The notes under the pieces were generated by a model. The model ran no database searches, had not been told where the DNA came from, and saw only the letters and a list, made by a program, of their open reading frames with translations. Below are positions 12,455 through 18,927 of a stretch of DNA of 18,927 bases, piece by piece (the first letter of the stretch is position 1; each line of letters starts with the position of its first letter). Both the position numbers and the translations under genes were made by a program. The stretch is from JBQTIM01 sp052388135 (GTDB taxonomy: Bacteria > Elusimicrobiota > Elusimicrobia > FEN-1173). Where the stretch lies: the NCBI GenBank assembly GCA_052388135.1, contig JBQTIM010000080.1:1-18927 (forward strand), read 5' to 3'.

Positions 12455-13584
12455 ATTTTCCCCTTCCGCCAAAACTTCACCGCGAAAGCCTCCGCCTCCG
12501 GCTCCGCTCCCACGAAATAGTCCACACGCGCGGGGCCCTTGATGGCCCCGCCTTCGTCCTGGTTGACCACGAAACGCGTGACGGGCTGCTCGCCCGGCAC
12601 CTCCACCCACGCCAAGGCCCCGCGCGGGAAGAGGGCGGGGTCCGTGGCCACGGAGCGCCACGGCGTGAGCGGAACGCGCAGAGACCCGAAGGCGAAACCG
12701 CTTTGCGGCCCGGCGTCCAGATCAAAAAAGACGTAGCGCGGGTTGTGGTTGAGGATTTCCTGGCGCTCCCGCGGCCGGCCGTTCAAATAAGCGGCCATGG
12801 TTTCCCGGGTGAAATCCTTCCGAGGGACCAGCCCCTTTTCGATCATGTGGAGGCCGACGGACCGGTACGGCTGGCCGTTGTTGGCGGCGTAGCGGACGCG
12901 CAGGCGGCGGCCGTCCGGAAGCTCCAGCCAGCCCGAGCCCTGCACTTGGAGATAAAAAATATCCAGAGGATCCTTGGCCCAGGCGATCTCGAGGCCCTTG
13001 CCCTTGAGCGCGCCCTCCGAATCAATGGCCCGGCGCGTGTAAGCCGCGGCTTTTTCCGTCAGGTCGGGGGGCGGGCGGTAAAGAGGGTAGCGGTATTCCC
13101 CGGCGGGTTTGAGCGAGGCTTTGAGCGAGTGCTCGTAATAGGCGGAGAACGTCACGTCGCCCGCGTCGCCGGTTCCCGTGGCCTCGTAGACCAAAAACTG
13201 GTCCCGCAATCCGGCGTGGAAATCCACGGGCGGCTTGCGCAAAAGGGTGATGAAGGCTTCCAGGGAGTCGGCGAGGTGGGCGGCGGTGTAGGCGTCGGGG
13301 CCGAATTGGAAAACGGCGGCGGGCGGCCGGGCGCGGTAATAGGCGATGCTCCGGCGGGCGGCCATTTCCAGGTCCGCCAGATCGCCGTCGTCCCGGAACG
13401 TGGGATAAAAACCCGCCTCGAGCCGGCGAAGCGCGTACGGCCCGGCGGGCGCGGGGACCATCGCGGCCGCCGCGGGCGGCATCTCGGCGGGCGCGGCGGG
13501 CGCGGGGGGCGCGGGCGCGCGGCGGGAAGGAAGGCAGGCCGCCCCGGCCAACGCCAGCGCCGAGAGGAAATAGAAAGCTTTCAC
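12412..13584 (-). CDS. mltA: Membrane-bound lytic murein transglycosylase A, lipoprotein
   Basis: MltA cleaves the MurNAc-GlcNAc bond with formation of 1,6-anhydroMurNAc. The 390-residue product starts with a lipoprotein signal (hydrophobic 4-16, lipobox AGAAC, Cys17), giving a probable outer-membrane lipoprotein. A Pro/Ala linker follows (about 20-50). The MltA domain (about 90-300) includes LQVQGSGWLELPDG (212-225) and NNGQPYRSVG (235-244). The C-terminal 3D domain (about 300-380) has NQDEGGAIKGPARVDYFVG (341-359), with Asp343 and Asp355 as conserved acidic residues of the block. The start is GTG at 13584, 5 nt after the preceding lipoprotein gene. No good Shine-Dalgarno is seen, so coupling to the upstream gene is likely. 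It supplies anhydro-muropeptides to the neighbouring salvage genes. Confidence 0.94.
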   Translation of the reverse strand: MKAFYFLSALALAGAACLPSRRAPAPPAPAAPAEMPPAAAAMVPAPAGPYALRRLEAGFYPTFRDDGDLADLEMAARRSIAYYRARPPAAVFQFGPDAYTAAHLADSLEAFITLLRKPPVDFHAGLRDQFLVYEATGTGDAGDVTFSAYYEHSLKASLKPAGEYRYPLYRPPPDLTEKAAAYTRRAIDSEGALKGKGLEIAWAKDPLDIFYLQVQGSGWLELPDGRRLRVRYAANNGQPYRSVGLHMIEKGLVPRKDFTRETMAAYLNGRPRERQEILNHNPRYVFFDLDAGPQSGFAFGSLRVPLTPWRSVATDPALFPRGALAWVEVPGEQPVTRFVVNQDEGGAIKGPARVDYFVGAEPEAEAFAVKFWRKGKIYFLVRKAKADSVP

Positions 13585-13589
13585 GCGCT

Positions 13590-14321
13590 TCAGGGGCGGA
13601 TGAACCGGACGTCGATGGAGGCCGTGTCCCAGGTGATGAAGATGCGCCGCAGGCGTCCGTCCTCGGGCGAAAAGCCCAGGCGGGCGACGATGGGCACCTT
13701 CTTTTTATCGTCCCGCACGATGCGATAACGGTAGAGCAGGACGCGCAGGCCCTCTTCTTCCTCCTCGGAAAGAGGCGGCCCCAGGAGGGACAGCGTGTCG
13801 TCCAGACTCTTGAGCTCGTCGTCCACGTCGGCCGGAAGCTCGACCTTCGCGCGGGCCAATTTTCTGGTCTGGACGATGTCCGCGCGGGCCGCCTGCCGCA
13901 GGGTTTGCTCCAGCACGCCGCGGGAAAACAGCTCCAGGAACGACGGCGGCACCACCAGCGCCGTGAGCTTGCCGTCCCGGGCTCGTACGTCCAGGGAAAG
14001 GTTGTCCAAGGCCGCGGCCGCCGCCTCCGAGGAGGTGGAAGGGCGGACCCGCTCGAACTCATAGTGGACGGTGGTCTCCCCGTCGGAGCGGGAGCTCTCC
14101 AGTGGGTCGGCGCCGATCAGAAAACGCGCGTCTTTCGCCGTCAGCACGGGATTCTTGAACTCCAAAACCATCTCGGGATCGCCGCTCACCTGGAAATTCT
14201 CGTCGAAATCCCGCAGCTGCTTCTTCACCTCCAGCAGCCGCAAATAGACGCAGCCCGAAAGGAACAGCAGGGCGGCCCCCGCGGCGATGAAGAACGGCGA
14301 CCGCTTCGAGCCCGGCCTCAA
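13590..14321 (-). CDS. Lipoprotein of unknown function
   Basis: I do not recognise this 243-residue protein. A signal of about 23 residues ends in a clear lipobox (FLSGC, Cys24). A charged segment follows (LRLLEVKKQLRDFDENF), then a region with alternating strands (about 45-130), an acidic helix with a run of five Glu (near 185-190), and a C-terminal stretch ending in a hydrophobic/charged strand (RIFITWDTASIDVRFIRP). No catalytic motif is evident. The start is TTG at 14321, overlapping the pheT stop (TTGA), with GGGGGA 6 nt upstream. It is followed by mltA after 5 nt, so the two are probably co-translated. Location next to mltA hints at an envelope role, but nothing more can be claimed. Confidence 0.8.
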   Translation of the reverse strand: MRPGSKRSPFFIAAGAALLFLSGCVYLRLLEVKKQLRDFDENFQVSGDPEMVLEFKNPVLTAKDARFLIGADPLESSRSDGETTVHYEFERVRPSTSSEAAAAALDNLSLDVRARDGKLTALVVPPSFLELFSRGVLEQTLRQAARADIVQTRKLARAKVELPADVDDELKSLDDTLSLLGPPLSEEEEEGLRVLLYRYRIVRDDKKKVPIVARLGFSPEDGRLRRIFITWDTASIDVRFIRP

Positions 14322-16717
14322 GCGGGGTCCCCCGGAGCGGCCTGTCCGCGCGCCTCGGCGCCGAACGCCGACTTCAAATCCGAAAGGATGTCCTCCTGCG
14401 CGGCGGCGGCCTCGGCGTCGGTCAAAGTGCGCTCCGGGTTCCGCAGCGTCACGCGGAAGGCCAGGCTGCGCCGTCCCGCGGGCAGGCCGGCGCCCGCGAA
14501 CACGTCGAAAAGCTCCACGTCCTCGACCCAGGGAAAGCGGCCGCCGGCCACGCGCAGGGCCACCGTCGACCAGCTCGTCTCGGCGGAGAAAACCAAAGAG
14601 AAATCCCGGTAAACGGCGGGATATTTGGGCAGGTCCACGAACTTGACCTCTTGGAAACCGGCCTCCGCCAGGGCGCTCAGGTCCAGCTCCGCCAGGAACG
14701 TCTCCGCGGGAACGTCCAGAAGCTCCGCGCGCCGCGGATGGATTTTCCCGAAGAAACCGGCGGAGCGGCCGCCGACCGTAACGGCCTGGCTTTCCGCCGG
14801 ATGCAAAAAAACCGGCGCGGACCCGCTCTCAAACCGCACGCCGGCCACGCGCCACTCTTTCAAGAGGGCTTTCATCCAAGTCTTGGCGTCCCAGAATTCC
14901 AGGGGGCGCGGCTTGTGCCGCCAATGTTCCGGACCGGTGTTCCCCTCGGCCGCCCAGGCCAGGGTCTGGCTCTCGCGCCCGGAGCCGTCCGCGCGGCGGA
15001 AAACAGCGGCGATCTCGAAGAGGCGCGCGTTTTTATTCCCGCGCCGCATGTTCGTCTGCAAATTGCGGCAAAGCCCGGCCAGCAGGCCGGGGGCCAAAAG
15101 TTCACCGGACAGCGACAGCGGATTTTCCAGCTCCAGCGCGCCTTCGGAACCGCCGGCCAGATCCTCCCATTGGCGGCGCGAGACGAGGCCGTAGTTCCGC
15201 GCCTCGAAAAAGCCGGCGCCCGTCATGAACGACCGCGCCGAACGGGCCAGCCGCGCGGAGACGCTTTCCGGCTCCGGCGGAAGGGCGTGGAAACGTGCGG
15301 CCGAGGGGACCTTGTCGTATCCCGTCAGGCGCGCCACCTCCTCGGCCAGGTCCGCTTCTTCGCGGACGTCCTGCCGATGGGCCGGCGGCGAAACGGACAG
15401 CGCCTTGCCGGAGGAGCGGCAGGAGAAGCCCAGCTTTTCCAAACTTTTCTTCACGGCGGCGGACGGGAACGACGTTCCCAAGAGGGCGTTGATGCGGTCC
15501 GGCCCGGCCTTCACGGCCGCGGGCCGGGCCTTGGCGGGCCGAACGTCCAGCTCGCCCGCCGGCTCTCCGCCCGCCAGCTTCAAAATCAGATGGGCGGCGC
15601 GCCGGGAGGCCCATTCCGCCACCTCCGCGTCCACGCCCCGCTCGAAGCGGTAGGAGCTCTCGGTGGAAACGCCGTGTCGCCCGCGGGCCCGCCGGACGGC
15701 CGAGGCCGCGAAGCAGGCGCTTTCCAAGAGCAGATCGCGGGAGCCCGCCTCCACGGCCGAGGCCTGGCCGCCGATGATCCCCGCCAGGGCCTGGGGGCGG
15801 TCCGCGTCGGCGATGACCAAATCTTCGGGCTTGAGGGACCTCTCCACCCCGTCCAGACAAAGCAGCGATTCACCGTCCCGCGCCCGGCGCACGGCCACGC
15901 GGCCTTCGGCCAGCTTGCCGCGGTCGAAGGCGTGCAGGGGATGGCCCAGCTCCAGCAGGACGTAGTTGGTCGCGTCCACCACGTTGCTGATGGAGCGGAT
16001 GCCGCAGCGCTCCAGGCGCAGTTTCATCCACAGCGGCGATGGCTTCACGGCGGCGCCCTCGATGACGCGCCCGATGTAGCGCCCGCACAGCGCCGGTTCC
16101 TCGATCTTGACCAGGGACGGCAGACGCTTGACGCGAGGGACGTCCATGTCCGGCAGGCGGAGCCGCCGGCCCGTGGCCGCGGCCACTTCGCGCGCGGCTC
16201 CCCAATGGGACAGCATGTCGGGCCGGTTGGGCGTCACTTCCAAATCCAAAACGGCGTCGTCGAGCGCCAACGCCTCCGACACGCTTTGCCCCAAGGGCAG
16301 GTCCAACGGCAGTTCCAAAATGCCCGCGTGGTCTTCTCCCAGGCCCAGCTCCTTGGCGGAGCAGATCATGCCTTGGGACTCCTGGCCCCGGATGGCCCGC
16401 TTCTCGATGAGCATGCCGTCCGGCAGGCGCGCGCCCACCCGCGCCAAGGCCACCGTCTGCCCGGCGGCCACGTTGGGCGCGCCGCAAACGACGCTCCAGC
16501 GGTCCTTGCCGTCGAAGACGCGGCACAAGGACAAGCGGTCGGCCTGGGGATGCTTGCCGCGCTCCTCCACCCTGGCCGTGACCACGTTGGCCAGCTCTCC
16601 CCCGAACCTCCGGATGCCCGCGTTGTCGAAGCCCAGGTTGCGCAAAACGACGGCCAGCTCCTCGGGAGAGAAGTCGAAGTCCACGAACTCTTTGAGCCAC
16701 AAGTAGGATATTTTCAT
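14318..16717 (-). CDS. pheT: Phenylalanine-tRNA ligase beta subunit
   Basis: PheT forms the alpha2-beta2 phenylalanyl-tRNA synthetase with PheS, providing tRNA binding and editing. The 799-residue product has full family length (about 790-800). Domains in order: a short N-terminal helix-strand segment (1-40), an EMAP-like tRNA-binding OB fold (about 43-150, with VVCGAPNVAAGQ at 76-87), the B3/B4 editing region (about 205-395), the B5 domain (about 395-475), the catalytic-like fold, and the C-terminal FDX-ACB domain starting with KYPAVYRDFS near 698. The ATG at 16717 has AAAGG 6 nt upstream. It is 52 nt from pheS and overlaps the lipoprotein gene by 4 nt. Confidence 0.98.
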   Translation of the reverse strand: MKISYLWLKEFVDFDFSPEELAVVLRNLGFDNAGIRRFGGELANVVTARVEERGKHPQADRLSLCRVFDGKDRWSVVCGAPNVAAGQTVALARVGARLPDGMLIEKRAIRGQESQGMICSAKELGLGEDHAGILELPLDLPLGQSVSEALALDDAVLDLEVTPNRPDMLSHWGAAREVAAATGRRLRLPDMDVPRVKRLPSLVKIEEPALCGRYIGRVIEGAAVKPSPLWMKLRLERCGIRSISNVVDATNYVLLELGHPLHAFDRGKLAEGRVAVRRARDGESLLCLDGVERSLKPEDLVIADADRPQALAGIIGGQASAVEAGSRDLLLESACFAASAVRRARGRHGVSTESSYRFERGVDAEVAEWASRRAAHLILKLAGGEPAGELDVRPAKARPAAVKAGPDRINALLGTSFPSAAVKKSLEKLGFSCRSSGKALSVSPPAHRQDVREEADLAEEVARLTGYDKVPSAARFHALPPEPESVSARLARSARSFMTGAGFFEARNYGLVSRRQWEDLAGGSEGALELENPLSLSGELLAPGLLAGLCRNLQTNMRRGNKNARLFEIAAVFRRADGSGRESQTLAWAAEGNTGPEHWRHKPRPLEFWDAKTWMKALLKEWRVAGVRFESGSAPVFLHPAESQAVTVGGRSAGFFGKIHPRRAELLDVPAETFLAELDLSALAEAGFQEVKFVDLPKYPAVYRDFSLVFSAETSWSTVALRVAGGRFPWVEDVELFDVFAGAGLPAGRRSLAFRVTLRNPERTLTDAEAAAAQEDILSDLKSAFGAEARGQAAPGDPA

Positions 16718-16769
16718 GATCGGCCTTTAAAAGGTCCCGAGGGCGCGGGAAGGCTCACCGCGCAAAGCG

Positions 16770-17822
16770 TCAGAATTGCCGCAGGAACCGGATGTCGTTC
16801 TCATAAAACAGCCGCATGTCGTCCACGCCGAATTTGAACATGGCCACCCGCTCGACGCCGATGCCGAAGGCGTAGCCGGAGACCTCTTCGGGATCGTAAC
16901 CCACCGCCCGGAACACGTTGGGATGAACCATCCCCGCCCCGAGCATCTCCACCCAGCCCGTGCCTTTGCAGACGCGGCAGCCCTTGGCGCCGCACAGCGT
17001 GCAGGACACGTCCACCTCGATGCCGGGCTCCACGAAAGGAAAATAGGAGGGCCGGAAACGGATGTCCGCCCGGGACCCGAAGATGTGGCGGGCGAAGCCG
17101 GCCAGGGCCCCCTTCAAATCCGCCATGGAAACGCCCCGGTCCACCGCCAGCCCTTCCACCTGATGGAAGACGAAGGAATGCGTGGCGTCCACGTTTTCGT
17201 GGCGGAACACGCGGCCCGGAGCCACGACGCGCACCGGCGGCTTTTGGGATTTCATGCGGCGGATCTGCACGGGCGACGTGTGGGTGCGCAGGAGGAGGGG
17301 CTTGCCCGACTCGTCCTTCAAGTCCTTCAGATAAAACGTGTCGTGGGCGTCGCGGGCCGGGTGGTCCGGCGGATGGTTGAGGGCGGTGAAGTTGTTGAAA
17401 TCGGTCTCCACTTCGGGGCCTTCGGCCACGCTGAAACCGAGGCGGACGAAGTAATCCGTGATTTCCTCCAGCACCTGGGTGAGGGGGTGCGGCTTGCCGC
17501 GCTGAAAGGGAACGCCGGGGAGCGTGAGGTCGGCCGCGTCGCGGCGGAGGCTTTGGGCCAGCGCGGACTCCTCCAGGGAGCGCTTCTTGCCGGCCAGGGC
17601 CTCCTGCAGGTCGAGCTTGAACTCGTTGGCTTGGCGGCCGAGGGTCTTCTTCTCTTCGGGAGGAAGCGAGGGCAGGGCGCGCAAGAGAACGGTCAAAAGC
17701 CCGTCCTTGCGGCCCAGGAATTTCAGGTGGATGGCTTCCAGCGCCGCGAGGCTGTCGGCGCGGTCCAGGTCTTCGCGGCTTTCGGAGCGGAAGCGTTCGA
17801 GGTCGTCGAGGAGCGAGGGCAT
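16770..17822 (-). CDS. pheS: Phenylalanine-tRNA ligase alpha subunit
   Basis: This is the catalytic subunit of phenylalanyl-tRNA synthetase. The 350-residue product has an N-terminal coiled coil (about 1-90), motif 2 PGRVFRHE (202-209) and motif 3 GIGVERVAMFKFG (320-332). A four-cysteine knuckle, Cys274, 277, 282 and 285 (CTLCGAKGCRVC), may bind zinc; it occurs in a subset of bacterial PheS proteins. The ATG at 17822 begins the conserved N-terminus. No Shine-Dalgarno is visible; a 10-nt palindrome (17823-17832) abuts the start codon. A 118-nt structured-looking leader separates it from rplT. Confidence 0.98.
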   Translation of the reverse strand: MPSLLDDLERFRSESREDLDRADSLAALEAIHLKFLGRKDGLLTVLLRALPSLPPEEKKTLGRQANEFKLDLQEALAGKKRSLEESALAQSLRRDAADLTLPGVPFQRGKPHPLTQVLEEITDYFVRLGFSVAEGPEVETDFNNFTALNHPPDHPARDAHDTFYLKDLKDESGKPLLLRTHTSPVQIRRMKSQKPPVRVVAPGRVFRHENVDATHSFVFHQVEGLAVDRGVSMADLKGALAGFARHIFGSRADIRFRPSYFPFVEPGIEVDVSCTLCGAKGCRVCKGTGWVEMLGAGMVHPNVFRAVGYDPEEVSGYAFGIGVERVAMFKFGVDDMRLFYENDIRFLRQF

Positions 17823-17940
17823 GGTTTAAACCCGAGGCTCAGGATCCAAAGCCCGATCCGCCGGCGCCGGCGGCCGGAACGGAGCGCGGCCGGGCGGTTG
17901 CGTCAGGGAGCGATGGGAGCTGCGCTTTTGGATCTTGGAT
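17823..17940 (-). promoter_or_regulatory. Structured leader between rplT and pheS
   Basis: The 118-nt gap holds a long-range inverted repeat (GATCCAAA 17843-17850 with TTTGGATC 17927-17934) that encloses a perfect 16-nt palindrome (17858-17873). There is no T-tract, so it is not an intrinsic terminator as it stands. No start codon for a Phe-rich leader peptide and no T-box motif were found. Control of pheST is possible but unproven. Confidence 0.4.
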
Positions 17941-18315
17941 TTAAGAAGCGGAGCCCGCGGCCGCCTGCGCCTGTTCCCGGGCGAGGTCGCTGAGCTTGGC
18001 GAAGGACGCCGGGTCCGCGGCCGCGATCTGCGCCAGGGACTTGCGGTCCAGCGTCACGCCGGCTTTCTTCAAGCCGCTCATAAAGCGGGAATAGCTCAAG
18101 CCGTTCTGGCGGGCGGCGGCGTTGATGCGCTGGATCCAGACCGCGCGGAAATCGCCCTTCTTGTCCTTGCGGCCGCGGTACATGGCCCGCATGGACTTTT
18201 CCAGGTGCTGGATGACCATCCGCCACCGGTTTTTCTTGGTGGCATAGGCGCCCTTGGCCCGGCGGAACCACTTCTTCTTCCGCTGGCGGGTGTAGACGAC
18301 GCTCTTAACGCGCAT
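17941..18315 (-). CDS. rplT: Large ribosomal subunit protein bL20
   Basis: bL20 binds 23S rRNA early in 50S assembly and, in E. coli, represses the rpmI-rplT genes. The 124-residue product shows the basic N-terminal arm (RQRKKKWFRRAKGAY) and the conserved FRAVWIQRINAAARQNG (56-72), LSYSRFM and GVTLDRKSLAQIA blocks. The length is normal, with a short Ala/Ser tail. Its ATG at 18315 lies inside the last codons of rpmI (11-nt overlap) and has no Shine-Dalgarno, so translation is probably coupled to rpmI. Confidence 0.98.
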   Translation of the reverse strand: MRVKSVVYTRQRKKKWFRRAKGAYATKKNRWRMVIQHLEKSMRAMYRGRKDKKGDFRAVWIQRINAAARQNGLSYSRFMSGLKKAGVTLDRKSLAQIAAADPASFAKLSDLAREQAQAAAGSAS

Positions 18316-18505
18316 AGGGGAGGAGTTTCTTGATGGTTTGGGCGTCCACTTTGTTCAGCTTGTTGTCCCGGCGCATGCGGCGCAGGCGGCGGGCGGACAT
18401 GCCGACGAGGAGGTGGCGCCGTCCCTGGGTCTGGTGCAGGACGTTGCCCCGGGAGGTGACGCGGAAGCGCTTTTTGGCGCCGCTGTGAGATTTCAGTTTT
18501 GGCAT
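18305..18505 (-). CDS. rpmI: Large ribosomal subunit protein bL35
   Basis: The 66-residue product is a standard bL35: MPKLKSHSGAKKRFRVT at the N-terminus, a basic middle (RRLRRMRRDN) and KKLLPYAR at the end. It lies between infC and rplT as in most bacteria. The ATG at 18505 matches the family start. No Shine-Dalgarno is visible in the 72-nt infC-rpmI gap. Confidence 0.98.
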   Translation of the reverse strand: MPKLKSHSGAKKRFRVTSRGNVLHQTQGRRHLLVGMSARRLRRMRRDNKLNKVDAQTIKKLLPYAR

Positions 18506-18577
18506 GGATGAGAACCGAGCGGACAGCGAAAAGGCAAAGGGCGAATGCGCCGATTTAACTTTTTCTTGTCCTTCCTT

Positions 18578-18927
18578 TTATTTTTTGGGCGCCAGCATCA
18601 AGATCAGGCGGTTGCCGAGAAGCTGGGGATTGGATTCAACCGTGGCCAGTTCGACCACGTATTCCTTGATCCGCCGGATGAGGTTTTCCCCCAAATCCCG
18701 GTGCTCCATCTCGCGGCCGTGAAAGATCATGCTGACGCGGACCTTGTCCCTCTGGGACACAAATTTGTGGATGGCCCGGACCTTCGTGTCGAAATCGTGC
18801 TCGCTGATCTTGGGCCGGAACCGCACTTCCTTCACGTGCCCGCCCTTTTGATGCTTCCGCGCTTCCTTGAGCTGCTTTTCCTTCTCGTAACGGTACTTCG
18901 AATAGTCCAAAACCTTGCAGACGGGCG
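18578..18927 (-). CDS. infC: Translation initiation factor IF-3, C-terminal part (cut by window edge)
   Basis: IF-3 binds the 30S subunit and checks start-codon and initiator-tRNA fidelity. The reading frame is open to the right edge, and about 115 codons are visible. It begins in the linker (PVCKVLDYSKYRYE), followed by the lysine-rich helix and the whole C-terminal domain (KEVRFRPKISEHDFDTK, FVSQRDKVRVSMIFHGREM), ending LMLAPKK. The start codon and N-terminal domain lie outside the window; infC often starts with AUU or AUA, which cannot be checked here. Confidence 0.96.
   Translation of the reverse strand, partial: PVCKVLDYSKYRYEKEKQLKEARKHQKGGHVKEVRFRPKISEHDFDTKVRAIHKFVSQRDKVRVSMIFHGREMEHRDLGENLIRRIKEYVVELATVESNPQLLGNRLILMLAPKK

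Noticed and set aside
13495..13532. Plus-strand G-quadruplex motif inside mltA
   Set aside because: It falls in codons for the Pro/Ala linker after the lipobox, so amino-acid composition and GC bias explain it.
17823..17940. T-box or Phe leader-peptide attenuator before pheS
   Set aside because: No specifier-loop or T-box sequence, no ATG with Phe codons and no terminator T-run.
1..18927. CRISPR array, tRNA or rRNA gene, transposase, phage or defence genes
   Set aside because: No regularly spaced repeats, no tRNA-like cloverleaf noticed, and every sizeable gap is accounted for by conserved genes or short leaders.

Overview
This 18.9 kb window is a GC-rich, gene-dense piece of a bacterial chromosome. 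The organism is probably diderm: it encodes an MltA-type lytic transglycosylase with a lipoprotein signal, a second lipoprotein, and an exported NamZ-type muramidase. It uses ATG, GTG and TTG starts, and many neighbouring genes overlap by 4 nt. The taxon cannot be fixed from the sequence; a high-GC member of a poorly sampled diderm phylum (Elusimicrobiota, for example) is only a guess. I see no rRNA, tRNA, CRISPR array, transposase or phage gene.

Right arm, minus strand (12.4-18.9 kb): the C-terminal part of infC (cut by the window edge), then rpmI, rplT, pheS, pheT, an unrecognised lipoprotein and mltA. This is the widespread infC-rpmI-rplT-pheST translation cluster with two envelope genes attached at its 3' end.

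Middle (5.4-12.5 kb): a peptidoglycan-salvage locus. On the plus strand are nagZ and a BadF/BadG-type amino-sugar kinase. Divergent from them on the minus strand are murQ and namZ (DUF1343), then a sodium:solute symporter and a TVP38/TMEM64 (VTT-domain) membrane protein. The inferred flow is: MltA and NamZ release sugars outside the cytoplasm, the symporter imports MurNAc, the kinase phosphorylates it, MurQ removes the lactyl ether, and cytoplasmic NagZ supplies GlcNAc. This resembles the Tannerella murT-murK-murQ arrangement with namZ, nagZ and mltA added. No PTS MurP, AmpG, AnmK or MurR gene is visible.

Left arm, minus strand (1-5.4 kb): rho behind a near-consensus promoter with a leader of about 155 nt, an M23/LysM endopeptidase, rpmE (L31 with a basic tail), prfA, prmC and the 5' end of murA. 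PrmC methylates the GGQ glutamine of PrfA, and the two genes are translationally coupled. Intrinsic-terminator hairpins lie directly before rpmE and prfA, so close to the start codons that they may act as attenuators. A G-rich leader precedes murA.

The genes themselves are mostly known families. The points worth a second look are the salvage locus and its missing partners, the two-domain but signal-less NagZ, the terminator-before-gene pattern, a widespread-looking short repeat that supplies a -35 box for the symporter, and several leader structures.
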